Shown: positions 51,554 through 60,430 of the stretch, piece after piece
Layout of the letters: every line of letters starts with the position of its first letter
How positions within the stretch are numbered: position 1 is the first letter of the stretch
Assembly: GCF_030247605.1 (NCBI RefSeq)
Contig: NZ_JAOTSB010000004.1
Location: 62,001-126,000, forward strand
Source: Acidaminobacter sp.
GTDB lineage: Bacteria; Bacillota; Clostridia; Peptostreptococcales; Acidaminobacteraceae
DNA: 64,000 bases
Reading direction: 5' to 3'
Translations under genes and position numbers: made by a program
Notes under the pieces: model-generated
The model's database searches: none
Told to the model about the DNA's origin: nothing
What the model saw: only the letters and a program-made list of their open reading frames with translations

Positions 51554-52357
51554 CTATCTCCCTATGCTGTAAACGCGGCCGACACGGTCCCTGTAGCTCA
51601 GATCGAGACACACGTCCGTTCCCACATGAATGTGGTTTTCCCTCAACACACCGCTGACAGTTTCAAAGGCGAGCTCCGGAAAATTGTTTTCTTTGCTGAG
51701 GTGGCCCAGCAGGATATTTTGAACCCGTCCGCCCTGAACGGCCAAAGTGGCAATCTCACCGGCGTTGTCGTTGGAGAGGTGGCCAATTTCAGACAGGATT
51801 CTGCGCTTCAGATAATAAGGGTAGGAGCCCATCTTGAGCATCTCAATGTCGTGGTTGGATTCCAGCATCAAAAAATCGACCTGAAGCAGCTCCTGAAGGA
51901 TCTCCTCCGTCACGGTACCCAGGTCTGTTGCCACAGCCAGTCGGGAAATGCCGTCAGAAAAGCGGTAGGCAACGGGATCCGCAGCGTCATGGGAAACCGC
52001 TATGGATTTGACTTCAAGGTCGCCAATTGAGAATGGCACCCCATTCTGGATGATCTTGACCCGCTCCGGGTCCACTTTGCCTATTTTGGGCATCATGGCG
52101 TCCCAGGTGCTTTGGTTGGCATAGACGTCGAGATTATAGCGCCGCATCAGCACGCCGACGCCTTGTATATGGTCACTGTGCTCGTGGGTCACAAGAATGC
52201 CGCTCAGTGTCGAAATATCTTCTGAAATGCTGTCTATGGCGTTTTTTATATATTTACCGCTGAGACCCGCGTCCAAGAGCACCCGGCTTGTGTTCGCCGC
52301 TATGAACTGACAGTTGCCGCTGCTGCCGCTGGCCAGGGAGCAAAATTTTAAACTCAT
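51554..52357 (-). CDS. walJ: WalJ/YycJ metallo-beta-lactamase-fold protein
   Basis: 267 residues. THEHSDHI is the HxHxDH zinc motif, SLASGSSGNC opens the family and LESNHD follows. YycJ/WalJ proteins are exonucleases linked with DNA repair and cell-wall timing in Firmicutes. AAGGGG lies upstream of the ATG. It lies between yycI and rlmH, as expected. Confidence 0.94.
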   Translation of the reverse strand: MSLKFCSLASGSSGNCQFIAANTSRVLLDAGLSGKYIKNAIDSISEDISTLSGILVTHEHSDHIQGVGVLMRRYNLDVYANQSTWDAMMPKIGKVDPERVKIIQNGVPFSIGDLEVKSIAVSHDAADPVAYRFSDGISRLAVATDLGTVTEEILQELLQVDFLMLESNHDIEMLKMGSYPYYLKRRILSEIGHLSNDNAGEIATLAVQGGRVQNILLGHLSKENNFPELAFETVSGVLRENHIHVGTDVCLDLSYRDRVGRVYSIGR

Positions 52358-52436
52358 TGGGACAACCCCTTAATGACATGATATCCATTATACCTCAAAA
52401 TGACCTCGTGGGGAAAGAATATGTCGTTATGTTAAC

Positions 52437-53282
52437 TTATTCCACCGCTTCCACGAAGATGACGCGCCCGTCGGACAGCCGCATCCGCCAGTAAGGCGAC
52501 GCCTCGCCGGAGGTGATGTCGCTGGTCAAGGATCCGGTCTCAAGCTGATATCCCAATTCGATGGAATCGATTTTTACAGAAGGATCCGGTCCCGTACTGG
52601 TCGCAGCGATTTCCTCTGCGGCCATAAACAAGGCTTTTGACGGCTGTATGACTTTGTGAACGTTCTCCTGGGGTTGTGGCTCATTAAACCATCGGCGCTC
52701 AAAGGAAACCACTTTGTTGCCGGTCAGGCGAATGCGCATAAAGGCCTCCTCCAGAAAGTAGCTGCCATATTTCTGGCGCCATTCCAGGATGACGTGATCA
52801 GGTTCAACACTGAGATCCCAGCGCTGACGGTCAGCCTGGTCAAAGCCGTGAGCGGCAAGAAACGCTTCGCCAGCCTGCCACGCCTCTTCGTCTTCAAGGG
52901 GATCAGAGACCAGCCACTGATCTATGGGAAGCTCGAAACGGATTTCACGCTCCAGAGCGACGACCAGGAGTGCGCCGTCACGTCCGACAAACAAGCCGTT
53001 GATCTCCTCGTAACCTCCTGTGAGAAGCTTGTCAGCGAGCTGAGCCGCTTCAATTTCATTGTACTCGAGGTCAATTGCCCTGATGTTCAGCGGAATCGAG
53101 GGAATAATTGCATTGATGCCTATCCCACGTCCATTTAGAAGTGCTATGACTGATGGCAGCAGCGGATCCTGAGTACTGTCTCTTTGGATCAGCTTATCCA
53201 GCCCGCCAGTCATTGCAAATAAAGCAATGTTAGTCAGGATCAGCGCAAATATTAGAATGTTTTTCGATTTTTTCCAGTCCAT
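52437..53282 (-). CDS. yycI: WalK-modulating membrane protein YycI
   Basis: 281 residues. One N-terminal membrane helix (NILIFALILTNIALFAM) and an extracytoplasmic domain with FVGRDGALLVVALEREIRFELP and FERRWFNEPQPQENV. YycI works with YycH outside the membrane to adjust WalK kinase activity. It begins 2 bases after the yycH stop. A GCCGATGGTT copy (52687) falls at the Trp-Phe-Asn of that second block. Sequence is divergent from Bacillus; assignment rests on fold type and place. Confidence 0.85.
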   Translation of the reverse strand: MDWKKSKNILIFALILTNIALFAMTGGLDKLIQRDSTQDPLLPSVIALLNGRGIGINAIIPSIPLNIRAIDLEYNEIEAAQLADKLLTGGYEEINGLFVGRDGALLVVALEREIRFELPIDQWLVSDPLEDEEAWQAGEAFLAAHGFDQADRQRWDLSVEPDHVILEWRQKYGSYFLEEAFMRIRLTGNKVVSFERRWFNEPQPQENVHKVIQPSKALFMAAEEIAATSTGPDPSVKIDSIELGYQLETGSLTSDITSGEASPYWRMRLSDGRVIFVEAVE

Positions 53283-53284
53283 AA

Positions 53285-54805
53285 TTACTTCACCGCCTGT
53301 GTCGGAACGCGCTGAAGCAGCTCGCCGGTGTATAGGTCAAAATAATAGTGGTTGCCGCCAATCCCCAAGTGCCATGCAGGTAAATACGTGAGCACATTAT
53401 TGTCACGGGAGAGGAAATAAATGAGCTCGTATTCTGTGATGTCATGCAAAATCTGATAGACAAAGCCAAAGTCATCTTTTGATGCTGCCGCTTCAGGATT
53501 CAGCGTCAGATAGTCTTCCAAAATAAGGTCAAACTGGCTTTCGATCAGTCTATCCAAACTGAGGATCTGATTTGAAGGCGCTGCTGCTGGCAAAAGACGC
53601 TGGATGTCCTTGTAGCTCTTCATCAGGTAGGTCACCTGGTCGTTTGTAATTTCAACGGTCGCCGTATATGGCATCTCACGATTCGACAAGTCTGTTGGGA
53701 GGCCCTGATGACGATGGCTGAAATGAAAAGTCTTGACTCTGACTCCCGGCGCGTCCTCTGTTTCAGTAAAATATTTGAGATAGAAGCCTTCAGGAAACTC
53801 ACCATATTTTCTGAGCTCAGCAACCGCTTTTGTCAGACTATCTTTGAAACTCAGGATTTCATCAGAGGTACTTCCACCCCGGAAGCGCTCTTGATATTCC
53901 AGACGCCCTTGAGCGCCAAATCTGAGCGCCCGATCTCCGTAGCCGTAAAGATAAACCACTGATCCGTCTACTTCCCGAACGCGCTTGACGAAGTCAAATC
54001 GCGCCCCAAAGGCAATGTCAGCATAATAGCGCTCTTGCTCCTCACTGAGGGTTTCCAGGCTGAATTCGTTCTGGACACGCACCTTTTCAAAGGTTGGCAT
54101 GGCGACAATGGGTTCAATAATGTGATTTTCTCTGTACACTTGATCAGGCTTTTCCAAAATGGTCCTGAGTGAAAAAGTGTCTTCGATCCGCTTATATTCA
54201 ACCGTCATTTCGTCCTGTTCAATTTCTGTCAGAAGCGCGGCTAACACCTCACTCTGTGGACTTTCAGCACCACTGGCGCTGCCGGTGCTGTAGCTGAAAC
54301 TGACAAATCTCGCTTCTGATCGATTCCCCAAAAAGACGCTGCCTGGCTCAGCAGTAGGAATAATGATCACATCGAACGCTGCAGTGCCAAGAAGATCACG
54401 AGACACATCAGAGCCAGCGGCGACAAGAATCTGGTCCATTGTCATGGCAAAAGGCAGCTTTAATGTCACGCTGCGCTGAGTCACAGCTTCGTCCCAGAGG
54501 GCCTGATCTGCCTCGGTGTAATCAGAAGTTTCAAGGGCACCGCGAATAAGCCCCTTGGCGCTTGACCAGAGGCTGTTTTTCAGACCGGTATCGAAGTGCC
54601 CTGAATACAAGCCACCCCCAAAGCTGACCTGATAGCCTTGGGGGTTTAAAAGGTCTTCGATATTCACACTCACCTGAACGTTTCCGCCAGCGGAACCGGC
54701 CCGAGCACTTATGGAACTGGTGTCCAGCAGGAATTGTCCCGCCAGATAGGCGCAGATGGCGAACAGCACCATCAGTATTGCGGATTTCGCTTTTTCCAGA
54801 AGCAT
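53285..54805 (-). CDS. yycH: WalK-modulating membrane protein YycH
   Basis: 506 residues. One N-terminal membrane helix (AKSAILMVLFAICAYLAGQ), then a long extracytoplasmic domain ending in LPAWHLGIGGNHYYFDLYTGELLQR, typical of YycH. The ATG at 54805 has GGAGGG 6 bases upstream; the frame is open further but without a ribosome binding site. Partner of YycI in controlling WalK. Confidence 0.86.
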   Translation of the reverse strand: MLLEKAKSAILMVLFAICAYLAGQFLLDTSSISARAGSAGGNVQVSVNIEDLLNPQGYQVSFGGGLYSGHFDTGLKNSLWSSAKGLIRGALETSDYTEADQALWDEAVTQRSVTLKLPFAMTMDQILVAAGSDVSRDLLGTAAFDVIIIPTAEPGSVFLGNRSEARFVSFSYSTGSASGAESPQSEVLAALLTEIEQDEMTVEYKRIEDTFSLRTILEKPDQVYRENHIIEPIVAMPTFEKVRVQNEFSLETLSEEQERYYADIAFGARFDFVKRVREVDGSVVYLYGYGDRALRFGAQGRLEYQERFRGGSTSDEILSFKDSLTKAVAELRKYGEFPEGFYLKYFTETEDAPGVRVKTFHFSHRHQGLPTDLSNREMPYTATVEITNDQVTYLMKSYKDIQRLLPAAAPSNQILSLDRLIESQFDLILEDYLTLNPEAAASKDDFGFVYQILHDITEYELIYFLSRDNNVLTYLPAWHLGIGGNHYYFDLYTGELLQRVPTQAVK

Positions 54806-54902
54806 CCGAGACCCTCCATAGTTTCTCAGCTGACTTGATGCACTAAACATTTCCATGTAAAATCGACAACCCCACGTCTGCTCTGAGCGTGGGGTCATAG
54901 GC

Positions 54903-55703
54903 TTATTGCGACAAACTGCTCTTGATGACATTATAGGCATTGTTCGGAAGATCCTGAGCGGAATCCATGGCGCGAACAGTGATGCGCTCCACTTTGATGG
55001 TCCGGTTCACATCATTGCGTCTGAAGTTAATCAGATAGGTTCCAATGGCCGGCTTCTCGAGGGTCACTCTAAAGGTCGGAATGGCGCCTACTTTGACATC
55101 CTGCCAGCTATAGACCGTCACTTGGGCAATCCTTCTGAACTGATACGCCGCTGCATCATATTCAATCATGATGGCGCTCAAATCACGGGATGCCTTGTTG
55201 CGGCGCTCCACAAGGAGGTCCATTTCGTATTGGCTGATGAATCCGGTCTTCATTTTAATCTCTTCCTGAACCCGGTTAAGATCAAACTCAGCGCGTATTC
55301 GCTTTTCGTAAGCATTTACAAAAGCATCGATCACCTGACCGCGATAGACCGTAGTTCTGTATTCATTCGCGAAACTGTCAGCCAGCTTGACAGGCCTCAA
55401 CTTTTCAAGGTTTCTAACGATGTCATAGCCATCCCAGCGCACTATACTCATAGACACATCAATATCTTTGAGCAGGCGCACTGAAAGAAACAGATTGTCC
55501 CGAATGAAGACCTCGTTGCTGATGCCATATTTAGGTTCCAGAATTTCGATCGATCCCGCCATTTCACGATCTGTTACAGCAGTGGCATATCCAGGGACGC
55601 CGGCAAACGCAGCCAGCAGAACAAATACCGCTGCCGCCCTGACCAATGCCATACCCCGTGACCTGATCGCTGTAAGGATCAGCGGAAGAACACGCATGCT
55701 CAT
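54903..55703 (-). CDS. Secreted/anchored protein of unknown function in the wal operon
   Basis: 266 residues. An N-terminal signal-type helix (ALVRAAAVFVLLAAFAGVPGYATA) and an extracytoplasmic region of alternating strands and a helical middle (VNAYEKRIRAEFDLNRVQEEIKMK...ERRNKASRDLSAI). No family recognised. The ATG at 55703 has GAGGTG upstream; earlier ATG codons are possible. It lies between walK and yycH, where Bacillus has no gene, so it may be an extra envelope partner of WalK in this lineage. Confidence 0.75.
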   Translation of the reverse strand: MSMRVLPLILTAIRSRGMALVRAAAVFVLLAAFAGVPGYATAVTDREMAGSIEILEPKYGISNEVFIRDNLFLSVRLLKDIDVSMSIVRWDGYDIVRNLEKLRPVKLADSFANEYRTTVYRGQVIDAFVNAYEKRIRAEFDLNRVQEEIKMKTGFISQYEMDLLVERRNKASRDLSAIMIEYDAAAYQFRRIAQVTVYSWQDVKVGAIPTFRVTLEKPAIGTYLINFRRNDVNRTIKVERITVRAMDSAQDLPNNAYNVIKSSLSQ

Positions 55704-55942
55704 AATTTTCACCTCAATGCGAAGCATTTCTCCAGAAAGAAGTCCACCTTTAGGATTTTCATGCACTTAAAAAATCACCGGCGCACTTCGACACTTTCAA
55801 CTTGGATAAATTCATTATAACGCACGCATGTTACAGTTCCATTACATCAGTTTTAAGAACTCTTTACACAATTTAGACGTTACCAGCAAACTGTCCTCGT
55901 TTTCACCATGTTTAGCGCTAATCAGCTTATTTATAAAACAGT

Positions 55943-57730
55943 TTATGCCGATGGTGCCACAACCGGCAACCGAATCGTCACAGTCGTCCCAATATCGACC
56001 GTCGATTCAATGGCAATACTGCCTCCGTGTGCTTCCACAAACTGCTGGGCGATTGAAAGTCCGAGTCCCGTGCCGCCGAGCGCTCTCGATCTGGCTTTAT
56101 CCACTCTGTAAAATCTCTCAAATATTCTCGACAAGTCTTTCTCCGGGATCCCCATGCCGTTGTCGCAAACTCGCAAAACAAGTTCCTTAGGCAGTTTTGA
56201 GGCAAAAATGGTGATCTTGCCCTCCTCCGGTGTATATTTGACCGCATTGCCAATGACATTGATCAACACCTGCTCCATGCGGTCATAATCAAAGGTTGAA
56301 ACCATGGACTCTTCCTGGGCATTGATTTTGATCCACTGCCTTTTCGGCTTATATGCCGTTTCGAGTTTTTTGATACTTTGACGAATCAAATGCAGCATGT
56401 CGTGCTCTTCCAAATGAAGGTTGGCTGTCCTGGCGTCAAAATTAGACAGCTGAAGCAAGTCCCTGACCAGACGCGCCATGCGGTCCGCTTCACCATCAAT
56501 AACACCGAGAAATTGCTGTACCGTTTCCGGGTCGTCAATGCCTCCGTCCAGGAGTGTTTCGGTATAAGACTTGATGCTCGTGAGGGGCGTCTTCAGCTCG
56601 TGGGACACATTTGCCACAAAGTCCCGCCTCATGCGGTCGAGTTTCTCCTGCTCCGTGACGTCCTGAAGCACGAAGACAAACCCGGATTTTATGCCCCTGA
56701 CATTTTCAAACGGCGCGTAGTTAACCCTTAAGGTGGATCCTTTGTAATCTATGATCCTGCTGCCGGACCAGCGTGTTCCATCTTCCACAATCTGGTTCAT
56801 AGTCAGATTCGGGTCTATTTCCTTTAAAATCTGATCGATCCGCTCAGCTCGAAACGGTAATTCCAACATCTCCAGGGCTTTCGGATTTAAATGGATGATA
56901 TCTCCGTCCCGATCCACTGCAACCAGGCCATCATCCATATAATGAAGAATGGCTTCGAGTTTGCTCTTTTCCCGGGAGATTTCGTCCATGCTGGTTTTTA
57001 ATTCACTGGTCAAAACGTTGAACATCTCGGCGAGTTTCCCTATTTCGTCATTAGATTTTACATCCACCTTCTGGTCAAAATCACCTGCAGCCATTTTGGC
57101 TGCCTTTTCAGTCACATCGTTGATAGGCTCCGTAATCGTACGCGCGATCATAAAGCCCAGGAGAATAGTGATCCCGAGGGCCGCCAGTGTCGCGCGGACT
57201 ATAGTCGCCTTGGATTCCGAAAGGCTCTTGTAGACATCTGTCAGGTCATACCTGATATAGAGGAGCCCGACGACCGTCTGTCCCCCATCCAGAATGGGTT
57301 CTACACGGTCCATGGTCCTGATCAGGTAACCTTCATCTTCTATAGTGATGCTTTTCTCAGAGGTCTTTCCGTTAAGACCTTCCACCAGCAACTCAAAATC
57401 CAAAAATTCCTCGGCACTTCTGCCAACATTCTGCGTACTGGTTGCCGCAATTTTATAGTCTGAGCCATTGATTATGAAAATCTCTTCCCTAAAGCCCAAT
57501 TCACTCTGGTTTTGAATAATCGTTCTGATTTCGGCACTGTCAAAACCCTGATCCACATAGCGCTCAATTTGAGGCTTGATCAGTTCCGTCAGATTCAACA
57601 GGCGCCTTGAAACATCATCCATGTGATAGCGCTCAAAGGATTCAACAATAATGACACCCGCTATGATCATACCAATAAAAACCAACATAAAATAAATGGT
57701 GGTAAACTTCCAACGTATGCTTTTGAACAT
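55943..57730 (-). CDS. walK: Cell-wall sensor histidine kinase WalK
   Basis: 595 residues. Two membrane segments (about 10-30 and 182-202) enclose a PAS-like extracytoplasmic domain. HAMP (about 205-255), a cytoplasmic PAS domain (about 270-370), the H-box FVANVSHELKTPLTSIKSY, N-box INVIGNAVKYTPEEG and GTGLGLSIAQQFVEAHGG follow. WalK senses wall state and phosphorylates WalR. A GCCGATGGTG copy overlaps the last codons (55947). It begins 5 bases after walR. Confidence 0.95.
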   Translation of the reverse strand: MFKSIRWKFTTIYFMLVFIGMIIAGVIIVESFERYHMDDVSRRLLNLTELIKPQIERYVDQGFDSAEIRTIIQNQSELGFREEIFIINGSDYKIAATSTQNVGRSAEEFLDFELLVEGLNGKTSEKSITIEDEGYLIRTMDRVEPILDGGQTVVGLLYIRYDLTDVYKSLSESKATIVRATLAALGITILLGFMIARTITEPINDVTEKAAKMAAGDFDQKVDVKSNDEIGKLAEMFNVLTSELKTSMDEISREKSKLEAILHYMDDGLVAVDRDGDIIHLNPKALEMLELPFRAERIDQILKEIDPNLTMNQIVEDGTRWSGSRIIDYKGSTLRVNYAPFENVRGIKSGFVFVLQDVTEQEKLDRMRRDFVANVSHELKTPLTSIKSYTETLLDGGIDDPETVQQFLGVIDGEADRMARLVRDLLQLSNFDARTANLHLEEHDMLHLIRQSIKKLETAYKPKRQWIKINAQEESMVSTFDYDRMEQVLINVIGNAVKYTPEEGKITIFASKLPKELVLRVCDNGMGIPEKDLSRIFERFYRVDKARSRALGGTGLGLSIAQQFVEAHGGSIAIESTVDIGTTVTIRLPVVAPSA

Positions 57731-57735
57731 AAGCT

Positions 57736-58443
57736 CTAAAACCTTTTAAAATAGTAACCGACACCGCGCTTGGTCAAAATATATTTTGGATTGCTGGAAT
57801 CATCTTCAACTTTTTCTCTCAAACGGCGCACAGTAACGTCCACTGTACGGATGTCGCCAAAGTATTCATAACCCCAAACATCCTTCAGCAGCTGCTCACG
57901 GGTGAAAATCTGATTATCTTGAGTTGCCAGAAATTTCAGGAGCTCAAACTCACGCAGCGTCAGCTCAATAACCGTGGATCTCTTGGTCACTTCATAGCGT
58001 TCGAAGTCAATTTTCAATTCGCCGGCTTCAAGCATTTGATTCTGAACAGATGCCCCCGGAAAGTCCGCCCCTGCAGGCTCTGTTCGTCTCAGATTGGCTT
58101 TGACTCGCGCGATCAACTCTCTCATGCCAAACGGCTTGGTGATGTAATCATCCGCGCCAAGCTCAAGCCCAAGTACCTTGTCGACCTCTTCCTCTTTTGC
58201 GGTCAGCATGATCACGGGGACTTGGCTGCCCTCTCTGATTTTCTTCAAGACCTGAAAACCATCCAGCCGCGGGAGCATAACATCCAGAAGCACTAAATCC
58301 GGCTGCTCTGCTTTCATTTGCTGCAGCGCTTCTTCACCATCAAAGGCGGTAATAATGTGATAACCCTCCTTGGTCAGGTTAAAACGTATGATATCCGAAA
58401 TCGGTTTTTCGTCGTCTACAACTAGCACTTTGCGTGGATTCAT
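57736..58443 (-). CDS. walR: Cell-wall response regulator WalR
   Basis: 235 residues, OmpR/PhoB type. Receiver with VDDEKPI, the phospho-Asp in LVLLDVMLPRLDGF and Lys in YITKPFGMREL; winged helix with LTLREFELLKFLATQDNQIFTREQLLKDVWGYEY and RTVDVTVRRLREK. The ATG at 58443 has GGGGTGG upstream. Essential regulator of autolysins in related bacteria; the nearby M23 gene is a natural target, but no WalR box was identified. Confidence 0.96.
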   Translation of the reverse strand: MNPRKVLVVDDEKPISDIIRFNLTKEGYHIITAFDGEEALQQMKAEQPDLVLLDVMLPRLDGFQVLKKIREGSQVPVIMLTAKEEEVDKVLGLELGADDYITKPFGMRELIARVKANLRRTEPAGADFPGASVQNQMLEAGELKIDFERYEVTKRSTVIELTLREFELLKFLATQDNQIFTREQLLKDVWGYEYFGDIRTVDVTVRRLREKVEDDSSNPKYILTKRGVGYYFKRF

Positions 58444-58779
58444 TGGTGCCACCCCGTTTCTCTAGGATTAATATCATTCTAACGTACAAATGTTCAATTG
58501 TCCACAAGGCCAAAAAAATGGATCTAGGTAGGGATGTTGTCGAAGAATATAGTTTCTCCAGCCCCTATCCTCGCAGTTGATCACCTGCTTTCCTAAATCC
58601 CTGTACTAGTACAACGTTCTTGAAATATCTATGCAAAAGAACGTAAAACCTGCTGGCAAAATTCAGGCTTATAATTCATTTTTTATTGCACAGTTATTTC
58701 CGGAATGTACTACTAGTCACATTCAGTGACCTAAAAAACAAAGCTTCAGGAAATGTGGCTTCCTGAAGCTTTATATACT
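58444..58779 (-). promoter_or_regulatory. walR upstream region with promoter
   Basis: A TGGACA/TAGAAT pair, 17 bases apart (58499-58504 and 58476-58481), gives a good sigma-A promoter for walR. Further upstream there is an 8-bp hairpin (ACGTTCTT/AAGAACGT, 58613-58640) of unknown meaning. The M23 terminator is at the other end. No gene was seen. Confidence 0.6.
58740..58772 (-). terminator. Terminator after the M23 peptidase gene
   Basis: A perfect 13-bp stem (58740-58752 with 58760-58772), followed on the minus strand by GTTTTTTAGG. Confidence 0.85.
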
Positions 58780-60237
58780 CTAATTCATTTTAATGTAATT
58801 CAACGGATTCTTAGGCACGCCATTAATTCTGACTTCAAAATGAAGGTGCGGACCTGTACTGCTTCCGGAATTGCCGCTAAGCGCGATTTGCTGGCCTTTG
58901 TATACCTTGTCGCCCTTTTTTACCTGGAGCTTGGAGTTATGCGCATACACGGTGACTACGCCGTCTCCGTGACTTATGCGAATCGTATAGCCGTAGCCGC
59001 CGTCATAACCGGAAAAGGTGACCGTTCCACCATCCGCAGCCTTAATAGCTGTACCAGTAGACAACCCTATATCAATCCCGTTATGTCTTCTGCCCCAACG
59101 GGTACCAAATGGTGAGGTGACAGTGCCGCGGGATACAGGTTTAGCCAATACGCCGGATCCCACGGTTGCTGGTCTGGCTTTGGTGCCCTTGACAACGACT
59201 TTTGTCGTAGGTTCTGCTATAACTTTTTCGCTGAGAATTTCTCTGTTCACTTCAATGCCATTTTCTCTGACGACATTGGCAACCACTTCCCGTTCACCGT
59301 TTGAACCGGAAGTAGTCACTTTGTTGGTCCCCTTATATGTAGAGGCGTCTTCTTTAACCACTGTCTCAAATGGAATCTGCTCTTTATAGACAGCTTTCTC
59401 CACCGTACAAACTGTAACGAGTGAAGCCGGTACCATCAAACTGACTTTTTCGCCAATCTGAAGTTTCTCAGGTGTAATACCTGGATTAGCCTTTTCAAGA
59501 TCCTCAACTGAGATCTGATACTTTTGTGAAATTGTCCAGAAGTTCTCGCCCGATTCGACGACGTGGATCTTTTCCTGGTCAGTGCCCTTCATAATGTACT
59601 CAACGGATCTTTCAGGAACGCTGAATGCCTTAAACAAACCCGCTTCTTTTCTTGTTGCAGCAACTTCGACTGTCTCTTTGAAGTAGGCTTCAATAATGTC
59701 TTTATCCGCAGTGAAGTTCGACATTAAGGTATCGATTACGTTTTGAGCTTCACTTTCTGAATTAAAAAAACCATACTCAACGCCGTCAATTTTAACCGCA
59801 TAGCCCTCAAGAGCAGGCGCATCAAAAGAAGCAGCGTCCTCTACGAGTTCTGCAATATCCGAAGTCGCTTTTTTCGCGCCCTCTGGAATCAGAGGCATTT
59901 TTTCTGCAATACCGGCTTCGGAAAAAGTCGATGCCAGCATGATTTGATTTGGTGATTGAACTTCAACGGATTGAAGGTCACTTGACTGAACTGATGAAAA
60001 TGAACCGGCTTCCAGCGTAAATACGCTCGAAACAGCGACAGCAAGCATAGCCGCGACCACAGACGTGGCATATCGGTTGCGCTTGAAGAAATCGACATGT
60101 TTATGAGTATCGAAATCTGCAGGGGTAATAACAGAGCTGTCAAGTTTTTTCAAGGTTTTGCCCGATGCTCGGCGCAGCATAGCTTCGCCTGATTCAAGAC
60201 CCTTTGCAATCCTTTTCTGGATCTGTTTAAGCTGCAT
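58780..60237 (-). CDS. Cell-wall endopeptidase with LysM, G5 and M23 domains
   Basis: 485 residues. A membrane helix (about 57-78) anchors the protein. A LysM domain (about 225-268: IHVVESGENFWTISQKYQIS), a G5 domain (about 275-350) and an M23 peptidase (about 375-480) follow. Zinc ligands are in RRHNGIDIG and the HLHFEV motif, so the enzyme should cut peptidoglycan peptides. GGAGAG lies before the ATG. It is divergent from the dnaD-like gene and close to walR, whose homologues control such hydrolases. Confidence 0.94.
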   Translation of the reverse strand: MQLKQIQKRIAKGLESGEAMLRRASGKTLKKLDSSVITPADFDTHKHVDFFKRNRYATSVVAAMLAVAVSSVFTLEAGSFSSVQSSDLQSVEVQSPNQIMLASTFSEAGIAEKMPLIPEGAKKATSDIAELVEDAASFDAPALEGYAVKIDGVEYGFFNSESEAQNVIDTLMSNFTADKDIIEAYFKETVEVAATRKEAGLFKAFSVPERSVEYIMKGTDQEKIHVVESGENFWTISQKYQISVEDLEKANPGITPEKLQIGEKVSLMVPASLVTVCTVEKAVYKEQIPFETVVKEDASTYKGTNKVTTSGSNGEREVVANVVRENGIEVNREILSEKVIAEPTTKVVVKGTKARPATVGSGVLAKPVSRGTVTSPFGTRWGRRHNGIDIGLSTGTAIKAADGGTVTFSGYDGGYGYTIRISHGDGVVTVYAHNSKLQVKKGDKVYKGQQIALSGNSGSSTGPHLHFEVRINGVPKNPLNYIKMN

Positions 60238-60312
60238 AATTCTCTCCTGTGTTCTTTAGATTTTGTTACAACAGAAATCAGAATTTAATGATTTCTTAAT
60301 AAATCCTCAATC

Positions 60313-60373
60313 AGTATACCATAAAAATCGTTTCCAAACTAATTACAAAATCAAATTTCTTTTGTGATATAAT
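60313..60373. promoter_or_regulatory. Divergent promoter region, M23 gene and dnaD-like gene
   Basis: A TATAAT at 60368-60373 on the plus strand precedes the dnaD-like gene by about 58 bases. A TATACT at 60313-60318 on the minus strand could serve the M23 gene. The -35 boxes are not clear. The region is AT-rich. Confidence 0.5.
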
Positions 60374-60430
60374 AAAAATGCTCGAATTCAAAAAAGAACG
60401 TTGTATTTTCAATAGAAAGCAGGGAATGCC

